Shown here piece by piece: positions 1 to 6,425 of a stretch of 12,813 nucleotides of DNA. Below the pieces are notes generated by a model. That model was not told the DNA's origin, searched no databases, and worked only from the letters and a program-made list of their open reading frames with translations. Position 1 is the stretch's first letter. The number at the start of each line of letters is the position of its first letter. This DNA comes from Chloroflexota bacterium. GTDB lineage: Bacteria; Chloroflexota; Chloroflexia; Thermomicrobiales; UBA6265. The DNA lies in the NCBI GenBank assembly GCA_023423795.1, contig JAFAEX010000212.1:1-12813 (forward strand). Direction: 5' to 3'. Position numbers and translations under genes: made by a program.

Positions 1-657
1 CACGCCGTCGGCGAGCAGGGCGATCTCCAGCGTTCCGAGGGGGTCCCGTCCGAGCGCGCGGCCGGCGGGGTACTCCGCCACGTTCCACCACGCCGGCCAG
101 CCGATCGGCTCCGCGCCCTCCGGGAACGCGCCGCGCCGGCGCGCGTTGACAAGCGCGTAGGAGAACGCCGGCAGGGTCGCCAACGGGCCGCCGCCGGCGC
201 CGGCGACTCCGGGCGGGATGAGCGACGGATCGAACGGGACGAACGCCCCGTCGGCCTCGACGCGCGCGGCGCGTACGGGATCGACGAGCGAGAGGTCGGC
301 GGCGCGGGGCACGATCGGCGTGGCCCCAGGCGAAGCGTCCGGCCCCATCACCACGATGTCGCAGCCGGTCGCCGCCGAGAACGGGTTCCAGACGTGTTCG
401 CGCAAGGCGTCTTCGACCGGGCCGCCGAACGCGGTCACGCGCAAGGCTACGTTGCGCCAGCGATCCGGTGCCCCGGGCACCGGCGGAAGCAGCGCCGGTG
501 TGCCGACGAAGGCCGGCCGCAACGCGCCGGTTGGTTCGCCGTTGCAGCCGGCCATGACGGCCGCCGCTCCGGCGGTGGTCGCCAGCAGCGACCGCCGGGA
601 CCACCGGCCGTCGCGCGTTGCGCCCCTGTTCCCGTGGTAAAGCCCGTCGCGCCCCAT
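1..657 (-). CDS. Extracellular solute-binding lipoprotein, polyamine/PotD-like ABC transporter (partial, N-terminal 219 residues)
   Basis: The reading frame is open from an ATG at 657 to the left edge, so the C-terminus lies outside the window. The N-terminus has a twin-arginine-like stretch (S20-R21-R22-S-L-L), a short Ala-rich hydrophobic segment and a lipobox-like M-A-G-C38. This suggests a Tat-exported, lipid-anchored protein on the outer face of the membrane, although Met at the -3 position is not ideal. The mature part begins with a Pro-rich linker. Around residues 88-104 (H-V-W-N-P-F, then G-C-D-I-V-V-M) it resembles the start of periplasmic-binding folds. Residues 187-219 (W-P-A-W-W-N-V ... 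P-A-G-R-A-L ... L-E-I-A-L-L-A-D-G-V) match the pattern seen in spermidine/putrescine-type binding proteins (PotD-like). Such proteins deliver substrate to an ABC permease, which is not in view. The substrate is inferred from family only. The start is supported weakly (GAAGGCGG about 7 nt upstream); in-frame codons continue further upstream without a stop. Confidence 0.8.
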   Translation of the reverse strand, partial: MGRDGLYHGNRGATRDGRWSRRSLLATTAGAAAVMAGCNGEPTGALRPAFVGTPALLPPVPGAPDRWRNVALRVTAFGGPVEDALREHVWNPFSAATGCDIVVMGPDASPGATPIVPRAADLSLVDPVRAARVEADGAFVPFDPSLIPPGVAGAGGGPLATLPAFSYALVNARRRGAFPEGAEPIGWPAWWNVAEYPAGRALGRDPLGTLEIALLADGV

Positions 658-709
658 CGCCGCCGCCTTCGGGTGCGCCCGCCGGTGATGCCGAACCGGC
701 TGCTGGTCG

Positions 710-738
710 AGGCTAGCAACGCCTGCCAGCGGGGTCAA
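710..738 (-). promoter_or_regulatory. Candidate sigma70-type promoter for the solute-binding protein gene
   Basis: On the minus strand TTGACC (738-733) and TAGCCT (715-710) are separated by 17 nt. The -35 matches the consensus at 5 of 6 positions and the -10 at 3 of 6. The start codon lies about 50 nt downstream. Its -35 box stands 7 bp from the -35 box of the divergent candidate at 746-774. Prediction by eye only. Confidence 0.35.
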
Positions 739-745
739 TCGGGGC

Positions 746-774
746 TTGCCGGATATTTGGCTGCGCGATACCCT
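746..774 (+). promoter_or_regulatory. Candidate promoter for the acidic 87-residue protein gene
   Basis: TTGCCG (746-751) and TACCCT (769-774) are separated by 17 nt. The match is moderate (4 of 6 and 3 of 6). The expected transcript would carry a leader of roughly 80 nt before the GTG at 863. It is arranged back to back with the candidate promoter of the binding-protein gene. Confidence 0.3.
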
Positions 775-862
775 GCCGGCCGGCAGCATGACCGGGCTGC
801 GGAGCCCGCCGCCGGCGCGGCCATCGCGACCGGGTGGCCCACACGGGCCGGGGAGATGAGCG

Positions 863-1126
863 GTGGACACCTACAACGTCTATATGGACGAAGCGCCGGT
901 TGGCGACGGCGCGGACGCCGACGCCGGGTGGGAAGTCGAATTTCGGGTGCTGCCGAACAGCGTAGACGACGGCGATCCGGAGAACAACGCCGTCCTCGCC
1001 GGGCTGGACCTGATCGACCTGATCAACCTGCGCGATGCGTTGCAGCAGGAGATCGACAACTACGCCCTCTCCGCCCTCGAAGCGCAGGCCACCGGCGGCG
1101 ACGCCGACGAAGAGGCCGCGCCGTAA
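863..1126 (+). CDS. Small, highly acidic protein of unknown function (87 aa)
   Basis: I do not recognise a family. The start is GTG at 863, chosen because GGGGAG at 850-855 sits 7 nt upstream; a later in-frame ATG (884) lacks such a site. The protein has 14 Asp and 8 Glu against only 2 Arg and no Lys, giving a net charge near -20. There is no signal peptide or membrane segment, so it is expected in the cytoplasm. The N-terminal part (residues 1-32) looks beta-like (Y-N-V-Y-M, W-E-V-E-F-R-V-L). Residues 42-73 (A-V-L-A-G-L-D-L-I-D-L-I-N-L-R-D-A-L-Q-Q-E-I) look like an amphipathic helix pair with Leu/Ile spacing suited to self-association. The tail is acidic and Ala-rich. It stands alone: divergent from the binding-protein gene and convergent with ppk, sharing a terminator. 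Length, start and ribosome site support a real gene; the function is open. Confidence 0.7.
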   Translation: MDTYNVYMDEAPVGDGADADAGWEVEFRVLPNSVDDGDPENNAVLAGLDLIDLINLRDALQQEIDNYALSALEAQATGGDADEEAAP

Positions 1127-1150
1127 CATTCCCGAAACCGATCAGATGAA

Positions 1151-1184
1151 AACGGGCGGGGCGATCGATATTGCCCCGCCCGTT
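1151..1184 (-). terminator. Bidirectional intrinsic terminator between the acidic-protein gene and ppk
   Basis: A perfect 12-bp stem (1151-1162 with 1173-1184) encloses a 10-nt loop. Read on the minus strand it follows the ppk stop codon by about 16 nt and is followed by TTTTC, the better orientation. On the plus strand it lies about 25 nt after the stop of the 863-1126 gene and is followed by a weaker T-containing run. It probably serves both convergent genes. Confidence 0.8.
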
Positions 1185-1200
1185 CTCGCGTTGTTCTCCC

Positions 1201-3375
1201 CTACCCGCGCCGGCGCCGGCTCGACTTGCGCCCGAGTGATCGGTACCGGTCCAGCAACCAGGCCTGGACGTCGAAGGGCGGCAACCCTGGCGGCGGCTCG
1301 ACTCGCCGGTACGAGCCGTCCGGCTGGAGCTCGCGGGCATTGACGGAATCGGCGAGGTACTTGCTGGCGATGTCGTCGCGGATCTGGATGGCAAGGCGCG
1401 GGTCCTCGACCGGGAAGACGACCTCGACCCGGCGGTCGAGGTTGCGTTCCATCAGGTCGGCGCTGCCGAGGTAGACGCCGTTCTCCCCCTGGCTGCCGAA
1501 GATGTAAATACGGCTGTGTTCGAGGAAGCGGCCGACGATGCTGGTGACGCGGATGGTGTCGCTCCAGCCGGGCACGCCCGGCCGCAGGCAGCAGGCGCCG
1601 CGCACGATCAGGTCGATGGGCACGCCGGCCTGCGACGCCTTGTAGAGCGCGCGGATGATGGTGCGGTCTACCAGCGAATTGGTCTTGAACAGCAGGTAGC
1701 CGTTGCCGGATTCCCGGTGCGCCGCGATCTCCCCCTCGATGGCCTCGATGAACCGCTCGCGCAAGTCCTGCGGCGCGACCCAGAGTTTCCGGTAGCGCTC
1801 GCGGGTGGCGTATCCCGTCAGGACGTTGAACAGGTCCGTCGCGTCGCTGCCGATGTCCTCGCGTGCGGTGAGCAGCCCGATGTCTTCGTACAGTCGCGCC
1901 GTCGAGGCGTTGTAGTTGCCGGTGGAAAGGTGGACGTAGCGGCGGAGGCCGGAGGCTTCGCGGCGGACGACGAGCGTGACCTTGCAGTGGGTCTTCAACC
2001 CGGTCAGGCCGTAGGCGACGTGGACGCCGTGCTGCTCCAGCCGCTCGGCCCAACTGATGTTGTTCTCCTCGTCGAACCGGGCCTTCAGTTCGACGAGGAC
2101 GGCGACCTGGGTGTCGTCGTCGCGGGCGGCGATCAGCGCGGGGATCAGCGGGGAATCCCGCCCGATCCGGTAGAGGGTCTGCTTGATCGCCACCACGTCC
2201 GGGTCGGTCGAAGCGGCGCGGACGAAATCGGCGACGACGCCGAAACTCTGGTACGGATGGTGGAGGAGGATATCGCCCTCCCGCAAGCAGGCGAACACAT
2301 CGGGCGCGGGTTCGCCGGACGGGGCGCAGAGTTCGGGCGGGGTGGCCGTGACGAACGGCGGGTCCTTCAAATCGGGCCGGTTGACGGCCATGAGTTCGAT
2401 CAGGTCTTCCGTCGCCAGCGGGCCATCGACGACGTAAAGGTCCTGGTCGCTGGCGTGGAGGTGTTCCACCAGCCAGTCGCGGATGTCATCCGGCATCGTG
2501 GCATCGACCATCAGGCGATCGACCGGGCCGAAGGCCCGCTGCGCGATGGACTCGCGCATCGTCAGCATCAGGTCGGCTTCGTCGTCGTCGTCCTCGTCGA
2601 GTTCGATGTCGGAGTCGCGGGTGACGTGGAACGGGTGGCAGGCAAGGATGTCCGCGCCGACGAAGAGGCGGTCGAGGTGGGCGGCGACGACCTGCTCCAG
2701 CCACGCGAAGCGGATGCTCCCCGGCGCGCCGTCCTCGCCGGGCGCGTTCGGCAGCCTGACGAGGCGGGGCAGCGTCGCCGGGATCTTCACCCGCGCGAAG
2801 CGGCCGCCGATGGGCAGCCGGAGCGAGACGATCAGGTTGAGGCTGCGGTTGGACACGTGGGGGAATCGCCGCCCGCGGTCGATCGCCTGCGGGGTCAGGA
2901 TTGGGAAGATGTCCTGCTCGAAGGTGGCCGACAGGGCGGCGCGCTCGGCCGGGTTGAGGTTGCGGTAGGGCACGATCTCGATGCCCACTTCGGCGAGCGT
3001 CGGCAGCAGGCCGGTCGTCACCAAGCGGGCGTGGGCATCGAGCAGGTCCTGGGTGACGGTGCGGACGGCGGCGAGCGCCTGCGTGGGCGTGCGTCCGTCC
3101 GGGCCGGGATCGCCGATGCCGGCGGCGATCTTCCGCTTGATCCCGGCGACCCGGATCATGAAGAACTCGGTCAGGTTGGAGGAGAAGATGGCGGCGAACT
3201 TGGTCCGCTCCAGCAGCGGAGCGGCCGGGTCCTGCGCTTCTTCCAGCACCCGCCGGTTGAACTCGAGCCAACTGAGTTCGCGGTTGATGAACAGGTCGGG
3301 GAGGAGCGGCGGCAGTCCGCCCTTCTCGGCCGGGAGATCGCCAACGTGGGTACGATCGCCGGTTGCGAGGACCAT
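1201..3375 (-). CDS. ppk1: Polyphosphate kinase 1
   Basis: Full-length Ppk1 (724 aa; the family is typically near 690-740), which reversibly polymerises the gamma-phosphate of ATP into polyphosphate at the membrane. The N-terminal domain opens with F-I-N-R-E-L-S-W-L-E-F-N (29-40). Two phospholipase-D-like domains follow. The first has K-T-H463-C-K and Y-V-H482-L-S-T-G-N-Y-N; by family knowledge the His of the K-T/I-H-x-K motif is the one that is phosphorylated (H435 in E. coli). The second has F-L-E-H620-S-R-I-Y, matching E. coli H592. An aspartate-rich insert (about 258-268) and a basic tail (K717-S-S-R-R-R-R-G) are local extras. The ATG at 3375 has GGAG 9 nt upstream. It lies 40 nt after the stop of the three-helix-bundle gene on the same strand, so the two are probably co-transcribed. 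All key residues are present, so it should be active. Confidence 0.96.
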   Translation of the reverse strand: MVLATGDRTHVGDLPAEKGGLPPLLPDLFINRELSWLEFNRRVLEEAQDPAAPLLERTKFAAIFSSNLTEFFMIRVAGIKRKIAAGIGDPGPDGRTPTQALAAVRTVTQDLLDAHARLVTTGLLPTLAEVGIEIVPYRNLNPAERAALSATFEQDIFPILTPQAIDRGRRFPHVSNRSLNLIVSLRLPIGGRFARVKIPATLPRLVRLPNAPGEDGAPGSIRFAWLEQVVAAHLDRLFVGADILACHPFHVTRDSDIELDEDDDDEADLMLTMRESIAQRAFGPVDRLMVDATMPDDIRDWLVEHLHASDQDLYVVDGPLATEDLIELMAVNRPDLKDPPFVTATPPELCAPSGEPAPDVFACLREGDILLHHPYQSFGVVADFVRAASTDPDVVAIKQTLYRIGRDSPLIPALIAARDDDTQVAVLVELKARFDEENNISWAERLEQHGVHVAYGLTGLKTHCKVTLVVRREASGLRRYVHLSTGNYNASTARLYEDIGLLTAREDIGSDATDLFNVLTGYATRERYRKLWVAPQDLRERFIEAIEGEIAAHRESGNGYLLFKTNSLVDRTIIRALYKASQAGVPIDLIVRGACCLRPGVPGWSDTIRVTSIVGRFLEHSRIYIFGSQGENGVYLGSADLMERNLDRRVEVVFPVEDPRLAIQIRDDIASKYLADSVNARELQPDGSYRRVEPPPGLPPFDVQAWLLDRYRSLGRKSSRRRRG

Positions 3376-3415
3376 CGTGCCGTGCTCCGGGCGATGCTGC
3401 GGCGCTGGCGGCAGT

Positions 3416-3658
3416 TTACCCGCCGGACACCGCCCCGCGCCGCTCCAGCAGCAGGCGAACCTGGCGCAGCGCCAGCACCGGGATGAACGACGTCACCCGC
3501 GTCTGGTCGGTCCAGACGTCCGAAACGGCCTGCTCGACGCAGCGTTCGAGGTCGGCGTCGCTGATGCCGTCGGGGTACGAACGCCGCGCTTCGGAGAACA
3601 CCCGGGAGCGCATCGCCTCCGGCGTGATCGTCCGCTCCCGCTCCAGGATCGCTTCCAT
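3416..3658 (-). CDS. Three-helix bundle dimerization-domain protein (80 aa)
   Basis: Small soluble protein. I chose ATG at 3658 because GGAG (3671-3668) lies 9 nt upstream; the frame stays open to 3775, but that extension is Pro/Gly-rich and overlaps stem-loops. Residues 11-75 are predicted helical: I-T-P-E-A-M-R-S-R-V-F-S-E-A, then D-A-D-L-E-R-C-V-E-Q-A-V, then S-F-I-P-V-L-A-L-R-Q-V-R-L-L-L-E. The final 'F-(I/V)-P-V-L ... R ... R-L/L-L' helix after a conserved Tyr-Pro-Asp turn resembles the small 'three-helix bundle dimerization domain' proteins common in actinobacteria and Chloroflexi, whose role is unknown. There is no DNA-binding motif, membrane segment or catalytic signature. It is the first gene of an apparent operon with ppk1, so a link to polyphosphate metabolism is possible but not shown. 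Confidence 0.7.
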   Translation of the reverse strand: MEAILERERTITPEAMRSRVFSEARRSYPDGISDADLERCVEQAVSDVWTDQTRVTSFIPVLALRQVRLLLERRGAVSGG

Positions 3659-3674
3659 TCCGGTTGTCTCCAGC

Positions 3675-3747
3675 CCCCGTCTGCCGGGGCCGTGCCGCCA
3701 CCGCCCCGGTGGCGTCGTCTTCGCATCCAAACGATCGAATGATGCGA
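3675..3747 (-). promoter_or_regulatory. Three successive stem-loops in the leader of the ppk1 operon
   Basis: Between the divergent genes there are three inverted repeats. The first is 3675-3679 with 3685-3689 (5 bp). The second is 3696-3703 with 3707-3714 (8 bp perfect, 3-nt loop). The third is 3721-3727 with 3741-3747 (7 bp perfect, 13-nt loop containing CGATCG). They could be structured mRNA leader, operator sites, or chance pairing in GC-rich DNA. No T-run follows any of them, and no gene upstream on this strand needs a terminator. Confidence 0.35.
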
Positions 3748-3771
3748 CCCCGGCAGCCGGAATCCCAGCAC

Positions 3772-3799
3772 CCAAATGTTAAATAAACGCGAAATGTTG
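3772..3799. repeat. A/T-rich island with AAATGTT direct repeat
   Basis: AAATGTT occurs at 3774-3780 and 3792-3798, an 18-bp period, around AAATAAACGCG. The stretch stands out in GC-rich surroundings and lies between the divergent ppk1 and aminotransferase units. It could be an upstream promoter element or regulator site. Its core AATAAACGC is shared with the 11-bp arrays near 11320-11575. Confidence 0.4.
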
Positions 3800-3877
3800 G
3801 CGGAGCCGATCCCGAACCCGTCGGTCCCCTTCCCCATCCGCCGGTTGGCGCAGGGCGTTCGCGCGTCGGGCCTCGGA

Positions 3878-3883
3878 TACACT
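3878..3883 (+). promoter_or_regulatory. Candidate -10 box (TACACT) for the aminotransferase gene
   Basis: TACACT at 3878-3883 matches TATAAT at 4 of 6 positions and lies 42 nt before the chosen ATG at 3926. No convincing -35 is present at 16-18 nt. Similar TANACT boxes occur before other genes in the window (9105-9110). Confidence 0.3.
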
Positions 3884-3925
3884 TCGGCCACGCATGCGCC
3901 TCCGCGAAGGCGAGGGAGACAGTAC

Positions 3926-5398
3926 ATGTCCGCGCACACCGACCGGGACATCGCCGCCCCGGAGTACGACGGCGACCAGATCCACGGCGCGATCCGGGAC
4001 CACGTTTGGCTGCACGGCACGCAGATGGCCCCGTTCCGGGACCCGTCGCACCGCTCGCTGGTGCTGACCCGCGGCGAAGGTTCGACCGTCTGGGACATCG
4101 ACGGCAACGCCTACCTCGATCTGTTGGCTGGCATCTATTCGGTCAACGCCGGGTACGGGCGGAAGCGCATCGTCGATGCGATGACCGAGCAGGCGATGGC
4201 GCTGCCGTTCGTCAACCCGTTCGGTTACACCAGCGCGCCGGCCGCGCTATTGGCGGACCGGCTGGGCGAACTCGCCCCGCTCGGCGGCGAGGCGCGGGTG
4301 TTCTTCACCTCCGGCGGATCGGAATCGGTCGAGACGGCGCTCAAACTCGCCAAGCAGTACCACACCAACCTCGGGTTCCCCCACCGCTACAAGACGGTGT
4401 CGCGGCGGGTGGCGTGGCACGGCACGACCATTGGGGCGCTGTCGGTCAACGGGATCACGTCCTACCGGGCGCCGTTCGGGCCACTGGTGCCGGGCGCGCG
4501 GCACGCTCCGATGAGCCACCGCTACCGCTGCCCGTACTGCAAGGACGCCGCCGCCTGCACGCTGACCTGTTACGACGAGATCGAGCGGCTGGTGGAGTTC
4601 GAGGGTCCGGAGCAGGTCGCCTGCATCATCACCGAGCCGGTTCAGAACGCTGGAGGATGCATCCCGCCGGGTTCGATGGACTACTTCAAGAAGATCCGCA
4701 CGCTCTGCGACCAGACCGGCATCCTGATGATCATGGACGAGGTGATCTGCGGGTTCGGCCGGCTCGGGACGCTGTTCGGGTCCGAATACTACGGAGTGCA
4801 GCCGGACATCATCACGACCGCGAAGGGGATCACGTCGTCCTACGCCCCGCTCGGCGCCGTGCTGGTCCGCAAAGAGGTCGCCGACTCCTTCGAAGCGCCC
4901 GCGCCCGAGTGGCTGCCGGAACCGGTACGGGCGGCGCGCGCGTCAGGGTTCCTGCACGGATTGACCTTCGGCGGGCATCCGGTGGCGTGCGCGGCGGCGA
5001 ACGCCAATCTCGACATCATGCTGGAAGAGGACTTGCCGGGCATGGCGCGGGAAACGGGCGCGTACCTGCGCGGCGAACTGGAATCGGCGCTCGGGGATCA
5101 CCCCAACGTGGGCGACATCCGCGGGGCAGGCATGTTCCTCGGGGTCGAATTGGTAGCCGACAAGGCGACCAAGGAGTCGTTCCACGACGCGAAACTGCTG
5201 TCGTGGCTCACCGACCAGATGCGCGAGCGCGGGCTGATCGTGCGCAACGACGGCCGCAACGACCCGACGACGCAACTGTGCCCGCCGCTAATCCTGACCC
5301 GCGAGGAGTGCGACCGCACGGTCGCGGTGCTGGTGGAGACGATCACCGAACTTGGACGCCGCCTCGGCACGGTAGGCACGCAGCACGCCGCCGGCTGA
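3926..5398 (+). CDS. Class III PLP-dependent aminotransferase (aspartate aminotransferase family)
   Basis: A 490-residue fold-type I transaminase that moves an amino group from an omega-amino acid or amine to a keto acid. Visible landmarks are the cofactor phosphate loop T-S-G-G-S-E-S (128-134), aromatic-His A-W-H165-G stacking on PLP, D271-E-V-I-C-G-F-G-R (Asp binding the pyridine nitrogen) and the Schiff-base lysine T-T-A-K300-G-I-T-S. All are intact. Residues 202-215 carry a Cys cluster (C202-x2-C205-x5-C211-x3-C215) after R-Y-R, which is not needed for the chemistry. The frame is open back to 3776, but the ATG at 3926 has AGGGAG 7 nt upstream (3913-3918) and matches the usual start of the fold, so I prefer it. 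The substrate cannot be fixed: omega-amino acid/pyruvate, taurine/pyruvate or beta-alanine types are all possible. YccF follows after 43 nt on the same strand. Confidence 0.92.
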   Translation: MSAHTDRDIAAPEYDGDQIHGAIRDHVWLHGTQMAPFRDPSHRSLVLTRGEGSTVWDIDGNAYLDLLAGIYSVNAGYGRKRIVDAMTEQAMALPFVNPFGYTSAPAALLADRLGELAPLGGEARVFFTSGGSESVETALKLAKQYHTNLGFPHRYKTVSRRVAWHGTTIGALSVNGITSYRAPFGPLVPGARHAPMSHRYRCPYCKDAAACTLTCYDEIERLVEFEGPEQVACIITEPVQNAGGCIPPGSMDYFKKIRTLCDQTGILMIMDEVICGFGRLGTLFGSEYYGVQPDIITTAKGITSSYAPLGAVLVRKEVADSFEAPAPEWLPEPVRAARASGFLHGLTFGGHPVACAAANANLDIMLEEDLPGMARETGAYLRGELESALGDHPNVGDIRGAGMFLGVELVADKATKESFHDAKLLSWLTDQMRERGLIVRNDGRNDPTTQLCPPLILTREECDRTVAVLVETITELGRRLGTVGTQHAAG

Positions 5399-5441
5399 TC
5401 CGCCGGCGGAACCAGCCAATCATCGGGAGGAGAGCGACACC

Positions 5442-5861
5442 ATGTCCGACAACGTTCCGATGCCGCTGCCCGCGCCGCAGGCGCCCAACCTCGTCCTTCG
5501 CGTGCTCTGGTTCGTGCTGGTCGGATGGTGGCTGGGCGGCATCCTGACCGGGGTGGCGTGGTTCCTGAACGCCACGATCATCGGGTTGCCGCTGGGGCTG
5601 TGGATCGTCAACCGCCTGCCGAGTTTCATCACCCTGCGGCCGCAGGACCAGGTGTGGCGCTACGAGGGCGCGGAGATGGTGCAGGGGCAACGGCAACACG
5701 CGTTCCTGCTGCGGGCGGTGTATTTCCTGCTGGTCGGCTGGTGGCTGTCCGGGTTGTGGCTGGCGGCCGCCTACGCGCTGACGGTGTCGATCGTCGGGTT
5801 GCCGATCGCGTTCTGGATGTACGGGCGCGTCGGCGCGGTGACGACGCTGTTCCGGTCGTAG
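5442..5861 (+). CDS. yccF: YccF-family inner membrane protein with duplicated domain
   Basis: 139-residue integral membrane protein. It contains two copies of the YccF (DUF307-type) unit, at residues 20-65 and 91-136. Each copy has a V/L-G-W-W-L-x-G membrane helix, then a second helix ending in I-x-G-L-P (G48-L-P50 and G119-L-P121), then a short amphipathic tail ending in T-L. The linker of about 25 residues is polar. The function of YccF is not established; a role in membrane stress or ion handling is sometimes guessed. The start has a strong ribosome site (GGGAGGAGAG, 5425-5434). It lies 43 nt after the aminotransferase and may share its transcript, which does not by itself imply a shared function. 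No terminator is obvious after the TAG. Confidence 0.9.
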   Translation: MSDNVPMPLPAPQAPNLVLRVLWFVLVGWWLGGILTGVAWFLNATIIGLPLGLWIVNRLPSFITLRPQDQVWRYEGAEMVQGQRQHAFLLRAVYFLLVGWWLSGLWLAAAYALTVSIVGLPIAFWMYGRVGAVTTLFRS

Positions 5862-5995
5862 GGCGGGCATTTCGCTCGTTCGGGCGGCAATGCGATGGTA
5901 TGGACTGGGCGGCGTTCGGTCGCCTGGGAGCCTGCGAGCACAAGGATTCCGCCCGCTGATCTGGCGATTGCCCAATCGATGCCGACGCCGATTGT

Positions 5996-6082
5996 GATGA
6001 TGGCGCTGGTCAAATGGAGGCGGATACCGGCCGCAAGGCGGTCGCGATGATGGCGCTTGCCTATTTGATCCGGTCACCGGCC
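5996..6082 (+). repeat. Imperfect 37-nt direct repeat, 50-bp period
   Basis: 5996-6032 and 6046-6082 align without gaps. The first 12 nt (GATGATGGCGCT) are identical, and the rest matches at 16 of 25 positions, ending in an identical ACCGGCC. It lies in the gene-free stretch after yccF. It could be the residue of a tandem duplication. Confidence 0.5.
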
Positions 6083-6232
6083 ACGGGAACGCCCGGGGTT
6101 TCAACCCCGGGCTACGGGAACGAAACCCCTCCGGGGTTGAGACCGAGGGTCGTAGTCGCGATGCCCGTGCCCAGCCCCGGAGGGACTTCGTAGGCGGAGC
6201 TTGGGGTTTCAACACCGGGCGTCCCGGTGGCC
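6079..6232. repeat. 154-bp inverted-repeat element (REP/MITE-like)
   Basis: Left arm 6079-6140 and right arm 6171-6232 are reverse complements over 62 nt without gaps, with 47 matches by hand count, around a 30-nt centre. Each arm holds its own short palindromes: in the left arm 6091-6100 with 6103-6112 (GCCCGGGGTT) and 6124-6129 with 6133-6138 (AACCCC). The style (CCTCCGGGG, GGGGTTTCAACCCC) resembles dispersed palindromic repeats of Chloroflexota and Planctomycetota genomes. No coding capacity is visible. Confidence 0.75.
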
Positions 6233-6369
6233 AGGATATTCTGGCAACCAGGTTGAATCGCGCCCGCGTTGCGGCCGACCGACCCGTAGCGGTGTCCGGG
6301 CTACCGAAGCGCCGCCCGTCGCCACGAACCTGTGCAACTGATTCCGGGTCATCCGATCGGCGCAAAGAG

Positions 6370-6394
6370 GCGGAGCCGGTGAGACCGGCTCCGC
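6370..6394 (-). terminator. Terminator of ftsH
   Basis: A perfect 10-bp stem (6370-6379 with 6385-6394) encloses a 5-nt loop. On the minus strand it begins about 31 nt after the ftsH stop and is followed by TCTTTG, a modest T-rich tail. Confidence 0.65.
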
Positions 6395-6425
6395 TTCCTG
6401 CACGTGGTTCGGTTGACGTGAGCGG

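Larger units (their letters stand above)
5862..6425. other. Gene-free interval between yccF and ftsH
   Basis: The 564 bp between two convergent genes contain no frame with plausible coding character or ribosome site. They hold the 50-bp-period direct repeat, the 154-bp inverted-repeat element and, at the right end, the ftsH terminator. The first 130 bp (5862-5990) contain only a small dyad (CGATTG-CC-CAATCG near 5965-5979) and nothing I can name. Confidence 0.7.

Noticed and set aside
1516..3486. Long open frame (656 codons) on the plus strand opposite ppk1
   Set aside because: It is antisense to a fully motif-intact Ppk1. Its translation is rich in V/D/G/R with no family pattern, as expected for the complement of GC-rich codons.
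3776..3925. N-terminal extension of 50 residues on the aminotransferase
   Set aside because: It lies upstream of a strong ribosome site and ATG at 3926, includes the -10 candidate, and does not resemble the family.
4006..5547. 513-codon frame overlapping the aminotransferase on the same strand
   Set aside because: It is a shifted frame of the aminotransferase, Arg/Ala/Gly-rich, with no motif.
5771..6013. 80-codon minus-strand frame over the end of yccF
   Set aside because: It overlaps yccF in antisense, lacks a ribosome site and has no recognisable sequence.
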